DNA of 6,113 bases from the NCBI GenBank assembly GCA_035765135.1, contig DASTYE010000237.1, positions 1 to 6,113 on the forward strand, written 5' to 3'. This document shows, piece by piece, positions 1 through 4,854 of the stretch. Each line of letters begins with the position of its first letter. Positions within the stretch are counted from its first letter, which is position 1. The stretch is from JAICNG01 sp035765135 (GTDB lineage Bacteria > Gemmatimonadota > Gemmatimonadetes > Gemmatimonadales > Gemmatimonadaceae). The notes under the pieces were generated by a model, which saw nothing but the letters and a program-made list of their open reading frames with translations, did no database searches and was not told the origin of the DNA. The translations under genes were made by a program, and so were the position numbers.

Positions 1-2
1 GT

Positions 3-53
3 GGGAGGGAAGCGATCCCGGTGTGGCGCGGCACGATGGAGCTGCGCGGGTGA
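3..53 (+). CDS. C-terminal tail of an upstream gene (partial, unidentified)
   Basis: The reading frame starting at base 3 is open from the left edge and stops at TGA 51-53, giving a tail that ends in ...AIPVWRGTMELRG. Fifteen of its sixteen sense codons end in G or C, matching the strong third-position GC bias of the confirmed genes here; this is the main evidence that it is coding. A small hairpin lies 16 bases downstream, where a transcript end would be expected. Sixteen residues are too few to name a family. The fragment may equally be chance, since short GC-rich frames often lack stops. I infer a gene on the same strand as the LysM gene, 159 bases upstream of it. Confidence 0.4.
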   Translation, partial: GREAIPVWRGTMELRG

Positions 54-69
54 GGGTCTCGAAGAATAA

Positions 70-99
70 CCGGTGCACCATGGTGATGTTGGTCACCGG
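70..99 (+). terminator. Stem-loop downstream of the partial gene, possible weak terminator
   Basis: CCGGTG (70-75) plus ACC (77-79) pairs with GGTCACCGG (91-99), leaving one bulged C at 76 and an 11-base loop: nine base pairs in all. Inside it, 76-85 (CACCATGGTG) is a perfect 10-bp palindrome that could fold instead. No T-tract follows, so it is not a canonical intrinsic terminator. Its place just after a probable stop codon and ahead of the LysM gene suggests a transcript-end or mRNA-stabilising role. The rest of the 54-212 spacer shows only a CATAAT -10-like hexamer at 134-139 with no matching -35. Confidence 0.3.
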
Positions 100-212
100 C
101 CGATCGTTCCGCGGCGCGTGCTCGACGGGTACGCATAATGCCACGAAAAAGGTGCCTGTGGATGACGTCGTGTCCACAATGGAAAGCGGGCTACGAACCA
201 CGGGAGCGAGAA

Positions 213-494
213 ATGGGACTTTTCGACAAGGACCCCAAGGAGGAGAAGCGCGCCGACAAGCCAAAGGCCGACTTCTCCAACGTTCAGGGCGGAAGCTCCA
301 GCACAGCACCTCGCACGGACGTGGAAGTGCGCAACTACACCGTCGTCGCTGGTGACAGCCTCTCGAAGATCGCGAAGCGTGAGTACGGCGATGCGCAGAA
401 GTGGCGGCAGATCTACGAAGCGAATCGCGATCAGATCAAGGATCCCGACCTGATCTATCCGGGTCAGGTGCTCACCATCCCCGCTGAGAAGTGA
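213..494 (+). CDS. Small LysM-domain protein, Kbp/YgaU-like without BON domain
   Basis: This 93-residue protein has a charged, low-complexity N-terminal linker (residues 1-38, starting MGLFDKDPKEE) and one LysM domain (about 41-91). The domain shows the classic YTV-x-GDSLSKIAKREYG start, a middle YEANRDQI and the closing IYPGQVLTIP. LysM folds bind N-acetylglucosamine-containing glycans. The closest style I recognise is the LysM half of E. coli Kbp (YgaU), a cytoplasmic potassium-binding protein that also begins MGLF, but the BON domain that Kbp carries is missing. There is no signal peptide or membrane segment, so a cytoplasmic location is likely and peptidoglycan binding is uncertain. The ATG at 213 is chosen because GGGAG sits 6 bases upstream and translation further upstream gives no family-like sequence. 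Its TGA overlaps a GTG of the next frame (491-494), and the next gene's ribosome binding site lies over this stop, so the two are probably co-transcribed. Confidence 0.9.
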   Translation: MGLFDKDPKEEKRADKPKADFSNVQGGSSSTAPRTDVEVRNYTVVAGDSLSKIAKREYGDAQKWRQIYEANRDQIKDPDLIYPGQVLTIPAEK

Positions 495-505
495 GGAACC
501 AATCC

Positions 506-964
506 ATGAGGAGAACGCTGAGCAGCACCCTGCTGACCGGGGCGTGCTTCGCGCTCGCGCTGACCGCGTCCGCGTGCAAGGAGCGCGCGGACGACGCGAG
601 CACTACCACCTCGGGCGGCGCAGTCGCTGAGGCGCCATCGCTCGAGGTCGTTGAAGTCGATTTGGGGAAGGGCATTCAGACCGACAGGACGATTCGTGAC
701 AAAACGGACGAGTTCGCTCAGCGTGACTCGATCTACGCCTCGATCCGCACCAGAGGCTCGGCCGAAAATGCGACGCTCACGGCACGGTGGACCTATCAGG
801 ACGGCCAGGTCGTGGACGAGCGTACCGAAACGATTTCGCCGACCGGCGAGACCAACACCGAGTTCCACATTTCGCAGGCGGGTGGGCTCGCGAAGGGAAA
901 CTACACGCTGGTCGTCTTGCTGAACGGCTCTGAAGTCCAGCGGAAGGAGTTCGAGGTCAAGTAG
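506..964 (+). CDS. Small lipoprotein with predicted Ig-like beta-sandwich domain, function unknown
   Basis: A 152-residue protein with a lipoprotein-type signal: basic start MRR, hydrophobic stretch to about residue 23, then a lipobox-like ASAC with candidate lipidated Cys24 followed by KER. The lipobox lacks the usual Leu at -3, so lipidation is likely but not certain. A Thr/Ser/Gly/Ala-rich linker (about 30-45) precedes a region that alternates like beta strands (about 48-152), including TLTARWTYQDGQ and GNYTLVVLLNGSEV, and ends in a strand FEVK. This resembles secreted Ig-like or chaperone-type sandwich domains, but I do not recognise a named family. The ATG at 506 is preferred over the GTG at 491 because GAGGAA (493-498) lies 7 bases before it and the signal peptide then starts correctly. 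Only 11 bases separate it from the LysM gene, suggesting an operon. A very long hairpin follows 7 bases after its stop. Confidence 0.85.
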   Translation: MRRTLSSTLLTGACFALALTASACKERADDASTTTSGGAVAEAPSLEVVEVDLGKGIQTDRTIRDKTDEFAQRDSIYASIRTRGSAENATLTARWTYQDGQVVDERTETISPTGETNTEFHISQAGGLAKGNYTLVVLLNGSEVQRKEFEVK

Positions 965-971
965 CTGGAAC

Positions 972-1070
972 GGCAAAGAGGAACGAGGACGAAGGACCGA
1001 GGAATTCGACTGGGAGCGGCTTGTCACCCAATCGAGTTCCTCGGTCCTTGGTCGTCGTTCCTCGTTTGTC
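972..1070. repeat. Long near-perfect inverted repeat (hairpin element)
   Basis: Bases 972-1014 pair with 1027-1070: of 43 left-arm positions 40 can pair (two as G-T wobbles), with three mismatches (987, 991, 1010), one bulged base (1064) and a 12-base loop (1015-1026). The left arm is purine-rich and made of degenerate short repeats around GAGGAAC/GAGGAC/GAAGGACC; the right arm is its pyrimidine-rich complement. It lies between the lipoprotein stop and the MarR promoter. No T-tract follows, so it is not a standard intrinsic terminator, although such a stem in RNA would probably block 3' exonucleases or pause RNA polymerase. The build resembles dispersed intergenic hairpin elements, but copy number cannot be judged from this window. 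Confidence 0.85.
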
Positions 1071-1088
1071 GTTGACCGTTACACAGTC

Positions 1089-1117
1089 TTGACTCCGCAG
1101 GCCGCCTGATGTTTAGT
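1089..1117 (+). promoter_or_regulatory. Sigma70-like promoter of the MarR gene
   Basis: TTGACT (1089-1094, five of six consensus bases) and TTTAGT (1112-1117, four of six) are separated by exactly 17 bases. The predicted transcription start would fall near 1124, which is the A of an in-frame ATG, so the transcript may be leaderless. An 11-base palindrome CAGGC-C-GCCTG (1098-1108) fills the spacer. This is a pattern match only. Confidence 0.4.
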
Positions 1118-1546
1118 TCAGGCATGAACCGTCCCGTCGTTGAGAGCCAGCCGGTGATGTTCCCGCTTCTTCAGGCGGCTCACGCACTCGAGCATCGGCT
1201 CGAAACAGCTCTCGCCGGTGTCGGTCTGTCGATGGCGAAGTTCAAGGTCGTCTCGCAGCTTGCTGACGCTGGCGAATCGTTGCCACTCAGCGAGCTCGCC
1301 TCGCGGCAGAGCTGTGTCCGCTCGAACATGACGCAGCTGATCGACCGCATGGAGGCGGACGGTCTGGTTCGCCGTGTCGACGACCCGACCGATCGACGCA
1401 GCGTGCGCGCCGCGATCACCCCGCTGGGCCAGGAGCGCGCGGAAGCGGGCGCCCGCCTCATCCAGCAGGTCGAAGACGAGCTCGCGGCGACGATCCCGCT
1501 CGACGACCGTGCCGTTCTCATCCGCCTCTTCGGGGGGCTGAAGTAG
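1109..1546 (+). CDS. MarR-family winged-helix transcriptional regulator
   Basis: A 145-residue protein of normal MarR length. N-terminal and C-terminal helices (about 17-37 and 106-143) would form the dimer interface. The winged helix-turn-helix runs from about 56 to 105: SLPLSELASRQS is the first helix pair, CVRSNMTQLIDRMEADGLV the recognition helix region, and RRVDDPTDRRSVRAAITPLG the wing, with the family's signature D-x-x-D-R-R. Proteins of this kind are homodimeric, usually repress their own and neighbouring genes, and release DNA on binding phenolic ligands or on oxidation. Cys69 lies next to the recognition helix, but cysteine is common there in this SCVRSN subgroup and is not proof of redox sensing. 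The start is ambiguous: ATG 1109 has a weak AGG 7 bases upstream, whereas ATG 1124 coincides with the start predicted from the promoter and would give 140 residues. Likely targets are itself and the barrel gene downstream; this is inference. Confidence 0.92.
   Translation: MFSSGMNRPVVESQPVMFPLLQAAHALEHRLETALAGVGLSMAKFKVVSQLADAGESLPLSELASRQSCVRSNMTQLIDRMEADGLVRRVDDPTDRRSVRAAITPLGQERAEAGARLIQQVEDELAATIPLDDRAVLIRLFGGLK
1116..1129. promoter_or_regulatory. Candidate MarR autoregulatory operator
   Basis: GTTCAGGCATGAAC is a 14-base dyad with GTTCA/TGAAC arms (12 of 14 positions symmetric). It overlaps the last bases of the predicted -10 element and the predicted start point of the MarR gene, where binding of a homodimer would block transcription. 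MarR proteins typically bind dyads of this size at their own promoters. No binding data exist here, so the role is inferred from position. Confidence 0.35.
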
Positions 1547-1553
1547 TTTTTTT
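1526..1553 (+). terminator. Possible intrinsic terminator overlapping the MarR stop codon
   Basis: CTCTTC (1526-1531) can pair with GAAG-AG (1540-1546, T1544 bulged) around a GGGGGGCT loop, and seven consecutive T residues follow at once (1547-1553). The stem is short and includes the TAG stop at 1544-1546. A run of seven T is rare in such a GC-rich sequence, which is the stronger half of the evidence. An alternative stem GCCTC/GGGGC ends too far from the T-tract. If real, the MarR and barrel genes are separate transcripts. Confidence 0.4.
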
Positions 1554-1639
1554 GGAACAATGCTTCATATGTGAACGTTACTCCTTCGAACAATACAGGT
1601 GTGTGAGACACAACCAGCATTGTACGGAGGAACGGTACC
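1554..1639 (+). promoter_or_regulatory. AT-rich control region upstream of the barrel gene
   Basis: This spacer is clearly richer in A and T than its surroundings. It holds a direct repeat GAACAAT at 1555-1561 and 1588-1594 (33 bases apart, about three helical turns), a perfect 8-bp inverted repeat ACAATGCT (1557-1564) / AGCATTGT (1616-1623), and a dyad TTCA-TATG-TGAA (1565-1576). A strong ribosome binding site GGAGGA (1626-1631) lies 8 bases before the ATG at 1640. I find no convincing -35/-10 pair. The repeats suggest regulator binding, plausibly by the adjacent MarR protein, but that link is inferred. Confidence 0.35.
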
Positions 1640-2227
1640 ATGTCACGCTCAGCTGTCTCTGCTTTTCTCGCCGGCCTTGCTCTGATCGCCGCCTTCACCG
1701 CGCGCGCACTCGAGGCCCAGGCGCCCAACTCCAGCAGCTTCGAGATCCGGCCATACGTCGGCGCCTACCTGCCGACTGGTGACCAGCGCGACCTTCTGAA
1801 GGACGCGGTATTCGCCGGCGCACAGGCCTCGTATCGTGTCATTCCGGCCCTCGCGATCACGGCGACGCTCGGGTGGTCACCCACTGAGGAGCGCCTCGGC
1901 GCCCGCCAGAAGGTCGACATCTTCCAGTACGATCTCGGAGCTGAGCTCCGTGGCGCGGGTTGGGTGGAGCGCGAGTCGTGGGACTTCACGCCGTTCGTCG
2001 GGCTCGGCGCTGGAGGTCGCACGTACGACTATCGTGACCTCGACGTCGATGCGAAGACGAACGTCGCCGGGTACGGTGCACTGGGCGGCGAGTTCGGCTT
2101 CGGCCGTCTGGGCCTTCGCATCGAGGGACGGGACTATCTCTCGCGATTCAAGCCCCTTACCGGCACCGGTGATACGGAAACCCGGAACGATGTCTCGGTC
2201 GCTGCGGGGCTGACGATTCGCTTTTAG
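1640..2227 (+). CDS. Outer-membrane beta-barrel protein (OmpA/OmpX-type porin-like fold)
   Basis: A 195-residue protein with a Sec signal peptide: MSRS start, hydrophobic core about 8-20, and likely cleavage after Ala28 (A-Q-A|P). The mature part (about 167 residues) alternates polar and hydrophobic residues in about eight strands, for example FEIRPYVGAYLP (34-45), AITATLGWSP (72-81), FTPFVGLGAGGRTYDY (116-131), VAGYGALGGEFGF (142-154) and SVAAGLTIRF (186-195). It ends in phenylalanine, the recognition mark for the Bam insertion machinery. This is the pattern of the small OMP_b-brl families, which serve as structural proteins or adhesins or have no known role; substrate and partner cannot be told. 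The start is secured by GGAGGA 8 bases upstream. It is transcribed alone or with the MarR gene and converges on the large minus-strand gene. Confidence 0.88.
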   Translation: MSRSAVSAFLAGLALIAAFTARALEAQAPNSSSFEIRPYVGAYLPTGDQRDLLKDAVFAGAQASYRVIPALAITATLGWSPTEERLGARQKVDIFQYDLGAELRGAGWVERESWDFTPFVGLGAGGRTYDYRDLDVDAKTNVAGYGALGGEFGFGRLGLRIEGRDYLSRFKPLTGTGDTETRNDVSVAAGLTIRF

Positions 2228-2228
2228 T

Positions 2229-2330
2229 TCGAGGTCGTCGAGGTCGTCGAGGTCGTGGAGGTGATCGAGGTGACTTCATCGATCCTCTTCAGCTTCACCT
2301 CGACAACCTCGACGACCTCGACTACCTCGG
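2229..2330. repeat. 9-nt tandem repeats arranged as an inverted repeat between convergent genes
   Basis: Five 9-nt units (TCGAGGTCG three times, TGGAGGTGA, TCGAGGTGA) fill 2229-2273. After a 21-base loop (2274-2294) four reverse-complement units follow (TCACCTCGA, CAACCTCGA, CGACCTCGA, CTACCTCGG; 2295-2330). Units 2-5 can pair with these four at 32 of 36 positions, two unit pairs being perfect. The element fills the gap between the barrel stop (2227) and the minus-strand stop (2322-2324), and its last unit runs into the end of the minus-strand gene. A bidirectional transcript-end or mRNA-stabilising hairpin is the most economical explanation; there is no T-tract on either strand. Because units are interchangeable, pairing in shifted registers is also possible. 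Confidence 0.85.
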
Positions 2331-4217
2331 CCTCAACAGGGCGTCGAGGCGCCCCTGAAGTTTCTGGCGCTCTTCGTCGAGGCGGGTTCTGGCTTCCGCG
2401 ACCCGGCGCTCGGATTCGGCGCGGAGCTCCCCAACACGCGCGCGAACCGGCGCCGTTCGCTCGGCGACGATGCGGTCTACCTCGGCGCGAACACGGGTTT
2501 CGGCGCGGGCGATCTCTTCGCCCGCCACCTCACGAACCCGTGCGGCGACCGCGCGATCGAGATTGGAGCTGATCGCGATCGCTGGCGCCCGAACAGGCCC
2601 GGTGACGTTCGCGGTGACTTCCAGCTCACTCAAGCCGCTGACGACGCGCGTCACGAGCGCCTCGAGCGCATTCATCTCGCGCGCTCGCCCGGAGTCGGGA
2701 AGCCATCGTACGCTCGACGAGCGGACGGTGAAGCGAGCGGCGACACGATCCCCGTTCTTCACGAAATCGAGACGACTCGTTCCCGTTCCGGGCTCGACTC
2801 GCAAGGGTAGTCCGGGCAGCGCGAAGCCGGGAATCGCGATGCCGCTCCCGGTCGCGAGAATGGAGTCACGCATCCGGCCGCCGACATGGTCGATCACGGC
2901 GTTGAGCTGGAGCGTGCCGATCGTGGTGCCCGCCGCATCCCGTTGCGCCGAGAAGCGTAGCGGGCGACCGACGAGCGCCGGCATCGTCGTTAGGTCGGTC
3001 AGCCGCGCCGTATAGCTTCCCCGCGCCGCTCCTTCACCGAGAGCGAAATCGATCTCGCCCACCTGAAGGTGGAAATCGGGATACGTCCGTACCTTGGGAA
3101 AGGCCACGGTCGCGCCCGCGGCGCGCAGCCGCTCCGGTCCTTGCTGCGGCCGCGGCCGAAGTCCCGGAGGCATGTACTTCTGCGCGAGCTCCGCCCAGTA
3201 CACCACCTGCTGGTACCGGTCGAGCGTGACTGGACCAAACAGAGCGCCGCCGATCTCGGGCCCCTCGAGAGAGGGAAGCTTCAACAGCCCGCGCGCGAAC
3301 GCGTAGTCCGCGCGTCGCGCATCATCGAGCGCTCCCAGGCTTCGGTCGAGAGTGGCGACACCGGCTCGCGCATCGCGATGTAGCGCTTCGACGCGCTGCT
3401 TCGCCTCCTCGATCTCCCGAACCACCCGACGGACATCGGCAACCGCGCGACGCGTTCCGTCGATGCCGAGCGTACGCGGACTGGCGCCAGCGAGCCGCGT
3501 GACGAGCGCCTCCGAGGAGTCGAACGTCTCGCGCAACGCGAGTCCACGCCACTGCGTCTCGAGCGCCGTTCGCACCGAGTCCGCGCGGGCCGCCAGTGCC
3601 GTCGCTGCGCGAACGGTCCCGAGCTGCGACGGATCGACCGCGATCTGCCGAATGGTATCGATGGGCGTGAGCGCGAGCACGGGGTGCCGGTACTTCGCTG
3701 CCCACTCCCGGAGCCCGCGCAGCGTTGTCGCGGCGAAGCCGTTGTCGCCGATGCGTCGTGCCGGCTCATCGCGAGCCGTTCCCAATCGCACGCCGCCGAC
3801 GGAGAAACGACGGATGACGAGCTTCTTCTCCAGCAGCGGCACCGGGTCCAGCTCGACGCGGATCCGTTCCGCGGCGACGACGTTGCGGCGCAGGTCGAAC
3901 GGATCGGCGATCGCCAATCCTCGGAGCTCGATCGAGCTCTCCCCTTCGCGCACCTCGAGCGACGCGATGTCCACCTGCGTGCCGAGCGCCTTGGTCGCCG
4001 CCTCGGACGCCGTCTGCCTAACTACACGGTCGCCCAGCAAGAGCCAGAAGGCGCCGAGGAGAAGGAGGACGAGCCCCAGGGGAATGAGCCCCTGCCAGCG
4101 CACGAGCCGTTTTCGCTCGCGGCGCGGTCGCTCTTCCTCCGGCGCGCCGGCGGTCTCCGGCGTGTACGACGCGCCCCGGCTCGCGCGGTCAGTCGGCACG
4201 GAACCAGGTGTAGACAT
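2322..4217 (-). CDS. TIGR03545-family AsmA-like membrane-anchored protein, uncharacterised
   Basis: A 631-residue protein. Residues 1-40 are a Pro/Arg/Glu-rich cytoplasmic tail; 41-63 (WQGLIPLGLVLLLLGAFWLL...) is one membrane span; 66-147 looks AsmA-like (VDIASLEVREGESSIELRGLAIADP, then LDPVPLLEKKLVIRRFSVGGVRLGT). A helical stretch follows (about 200-310), then a motif with YWAELAQKYMPP (340-351), a beta-rich part (about 370-550) and a charged Arg/Glu/Ala coiled coil (about 555-625). The RW-x-GLI membrane start and overall plan match TIGR03545, a family of unknown function typically encoded beside TIGR03546, which is the gene immediately upstream here. AsmA relatives act in envelope lipid transport or outer-membrane assembly; extending that to this protein is inference. 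ATG 4217 has AGGG 6 bases upstream and overlaps the upstream gene by 29 bases; GTG 4103 would start at the membrane span but lacks a ribosome binding site. Confidence 0.85.
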   Translation of the reverse strand: MSTPGSVPTDRASRGASYTPETAGAPEEERPRRERKRLVRWQGLIPLGLVLLLLGAFWLLLGDRVVRQTASEAATKALGTQVDIASLEVREGESSIELRGLAIADPFDLRRNVVAAERIRVELDPVPLLEKKLVIRRFSVGGVRLGTARDEPARRIGDNGFAATTLRGLREWAAKYRHPVLALTPIDTIRQIAVDPSQLGTVRAATALAARADSVRTALETQWRGLALRETFDSSEALVTRLAGASPRTLGIDGTRRAVADVRRVVREIEEAKQRVEALHRDARAGVATLDRSLGALDDARRADYAFARGLLKLPSLEGPEIGGALFGPVTLDRYQQVVYWAELAQKYMPPGLRPRPQQGPERLRAAGATVAFPKVRTYPDFHLQVGEIDFALGEGAARGSYTARLTDLTTMPALVGRPLRFSAQRDAAGTTIGTLQLNAVIDHVGGRMRDSILATGSGIAIPGFALPGLPLRVEPGTGTSRLDFVKNGDRVAARFTVRSSSVRWLPDSGRAREMNALEALVTRVVSGLSELEVTANVTGPVRAPAIAISSNLDRAVAARVREVAGEEIARAETRVRAEVDRIVAERTAPVRARVGELRAESERRVAEARTRLDEERQKLQGRLDALLRPR

Positions 4218-4710
4218 TGTACGCCCTGGAGGCGGTGACAGCCTGGTAGAACCGCGAGCGACGCACGCGCTCGCCGACGGTGGCGCGATAGCGCGATACC
4301 GCGTAGCGAGCGGCGAAGAAGATCGGGAGCGACAGCGCCAGCCACGCGACGAAACTCCCGAGGACGATCGTGTTGTTGAAGTTCGTGTATGGAACGACCG
4401 GTGTGTTGAACGCCGCCGTCCACGTCGACGTCAAGGCGGGGGTTTCCAGGAGCAGGCGTCGCCCAATGTCGTGGAACACCGGATCCAGCAGAAATCCAAC
4501 CGGGAGAAAGAGTGCCCAGCCGAGCATCGCTCCCCCGAACGACACGTTCAGCACCATGATGATCGCGAGAATGACCAGGTTGTGAACATTCATGAGCGGC
4601 GTGAGCCCGAGCACCGCTCCGAGCGCTATCCCCGCGGCCACCTGTCCCGGTGTACCCTCGGAGTGCAGCGTCTTGATGAGCGATTGGAGAAGCTTGAGGA
4701 GGGTCAGCAT
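4189..4710 (-). CDS. TIGR03546-family (DUF2062-like) polytopic membrane protein
   Basis: A 173-residue integral membrane protein. It starts with an amphipathic helix MLTLLKLLQSLIKTLHSEG, then the family signature TPGQVAAGIALGAVLGLTPLMNVHN (20-44) leading into hydrophobic segments at about 45-60 and 62-76, a conserved LLDPVFHDIG (74-83), a loop with FNTPVVPYTNFNNT (101-114), and a last span at about 115-136 followed by a basic tail. This is the plan of TIGR03546, described as uncharacterised and usually adjacent to TIGR03545, which follows directly with a 29-base overlap implying translational coupling. ATG 4710 is chosen because family members begin there, although no ribosome binding site precedes it. 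GTG 4752 has AGAAGG about 6 bases upstream and would add 14 residues, so it is a real alternative. Translation open further to 4938 runs into the divergent gene and is not credible. Function unknown. Confidence 0.85.
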   Translation of the reverse strand: MLTLLKLLQSLIKTLHSEGTPGQVAAGIALGAVLGLTPLMNVHNLVILAIIMVLNVSFGGAMLGWALFLPVGFLLDPVFHDIGRRLLLETPALTSTWTAAFNTPVVPYTNFNNTIVLGSFVAWLALSLPIFFAARYAVSRYRATVGERVRRSRFYQAVTASRAYNVYTWFRAD

Positions 4711-4823
4711 GGAAATCGGTCGATGCGAAGGCGCGTATGCGTTGACTGCCACGGCGTGCCTTCTGTCACAGTACGATGTCGGCGCGAGTCCGGGTAAGGG
4801 ATGCGGGCTGACGAGACCCTCGG

Positions 4824-4830
4824 TATTATC
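4824..4830. promoter_or_regulatory. AT patch in the divergent spacer, possible shared -10 element
   Basis: TATTATC is the only clearly AT-rich run in the 144-base spacer between the divergent genes. It reads TATTAT on the plus strand (five of six -10 bases, start near 4836 for the NamZ gene) and GATAAT on the minus strand (five of six, start near 4818 for the TIGR03546 gene). No acceptable -35 hexamer lies at the right distance on either strand, so the assignment is weak. Confidence 0.25.
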
Positions 4831-4839
4831 AGAGCACCT

Positions 4840-4853
4840 CCTACCGCCTACCG
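4840..4853 (+). repeat. Tandem 7-mer CCTACCG immediately before the NamZ start
   Basis: CCTACCG occurs twice head to tail (4840-4846 and 4847-4853), one base before ATG 4855, in the place where a ribosome binding site should be. With the preceding bases it gives CACCTCCTA (4835-4843), which resembles the anti-Shine-Dalgarno end of 16S rRNA rather than a ribosome binding site. Two copies of a 7-mer may be chance. Confidence 0.4.
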
Positions 4854-4854
4854 A

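Noticed and set aside
138..212. N-terminal extension of the LysM protein from ATG 138
   Set aside because: The extra 25 residues are unlike the family, and ATG 213 has a well-placed GGGAG.
23..355. Plus-strand frame of 110 codons over the start of the window
   Set aside because: It overlaps the LysM gene in another frame, has poor third-position GC bias in its first part and no recognisable content.
464..1027. Minus-strand open frame of 187 codons
   Set aside because: It is antisense to the lipoprotein, runs through the hairpin arm at 972-1027, and shows no domain or signal; the plus-strand gene has a ribosome binding site and signal peptide.
972..1070. Insertion sequence or MITE ends
   Set aside because: The arms are separated by only 12 bases, no transposase is near, and I see no clear flanking target-site duplication. 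A MITE-like origin stays possible but unsupported.
2229..2330. CRISPR array suggested by the regular short repeats
   Set aside because: Units are 9 nt with no spacers, and half are inverted; this is a tandem/inverted repeat hairpin.
2255..2572. Plus-strand frame beginning with a Ser-Thr-Thr repeat
   Set aside because: The repeat is simply the 9-nt hairpin array translated, and the remainder is antisense to the end of the large minus-strand gene.
3352..4797. Very long plus-strand open frame (481 codons) opposite the two minus-strand genes
   Set aside because: Its translation is Ser/Arg/Ala-rich low complexity without motifs, typical of the antisense of GC-rich coding DNA, and the minus strand matches two recognised families across the same bases.
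4801..4854. Earlier in-frame ATG for the NamZ gene
   Set aside because: It would put 18 residues before the lipoprotein signal peptide, and AAGGG abuts the ATG with no spacing.
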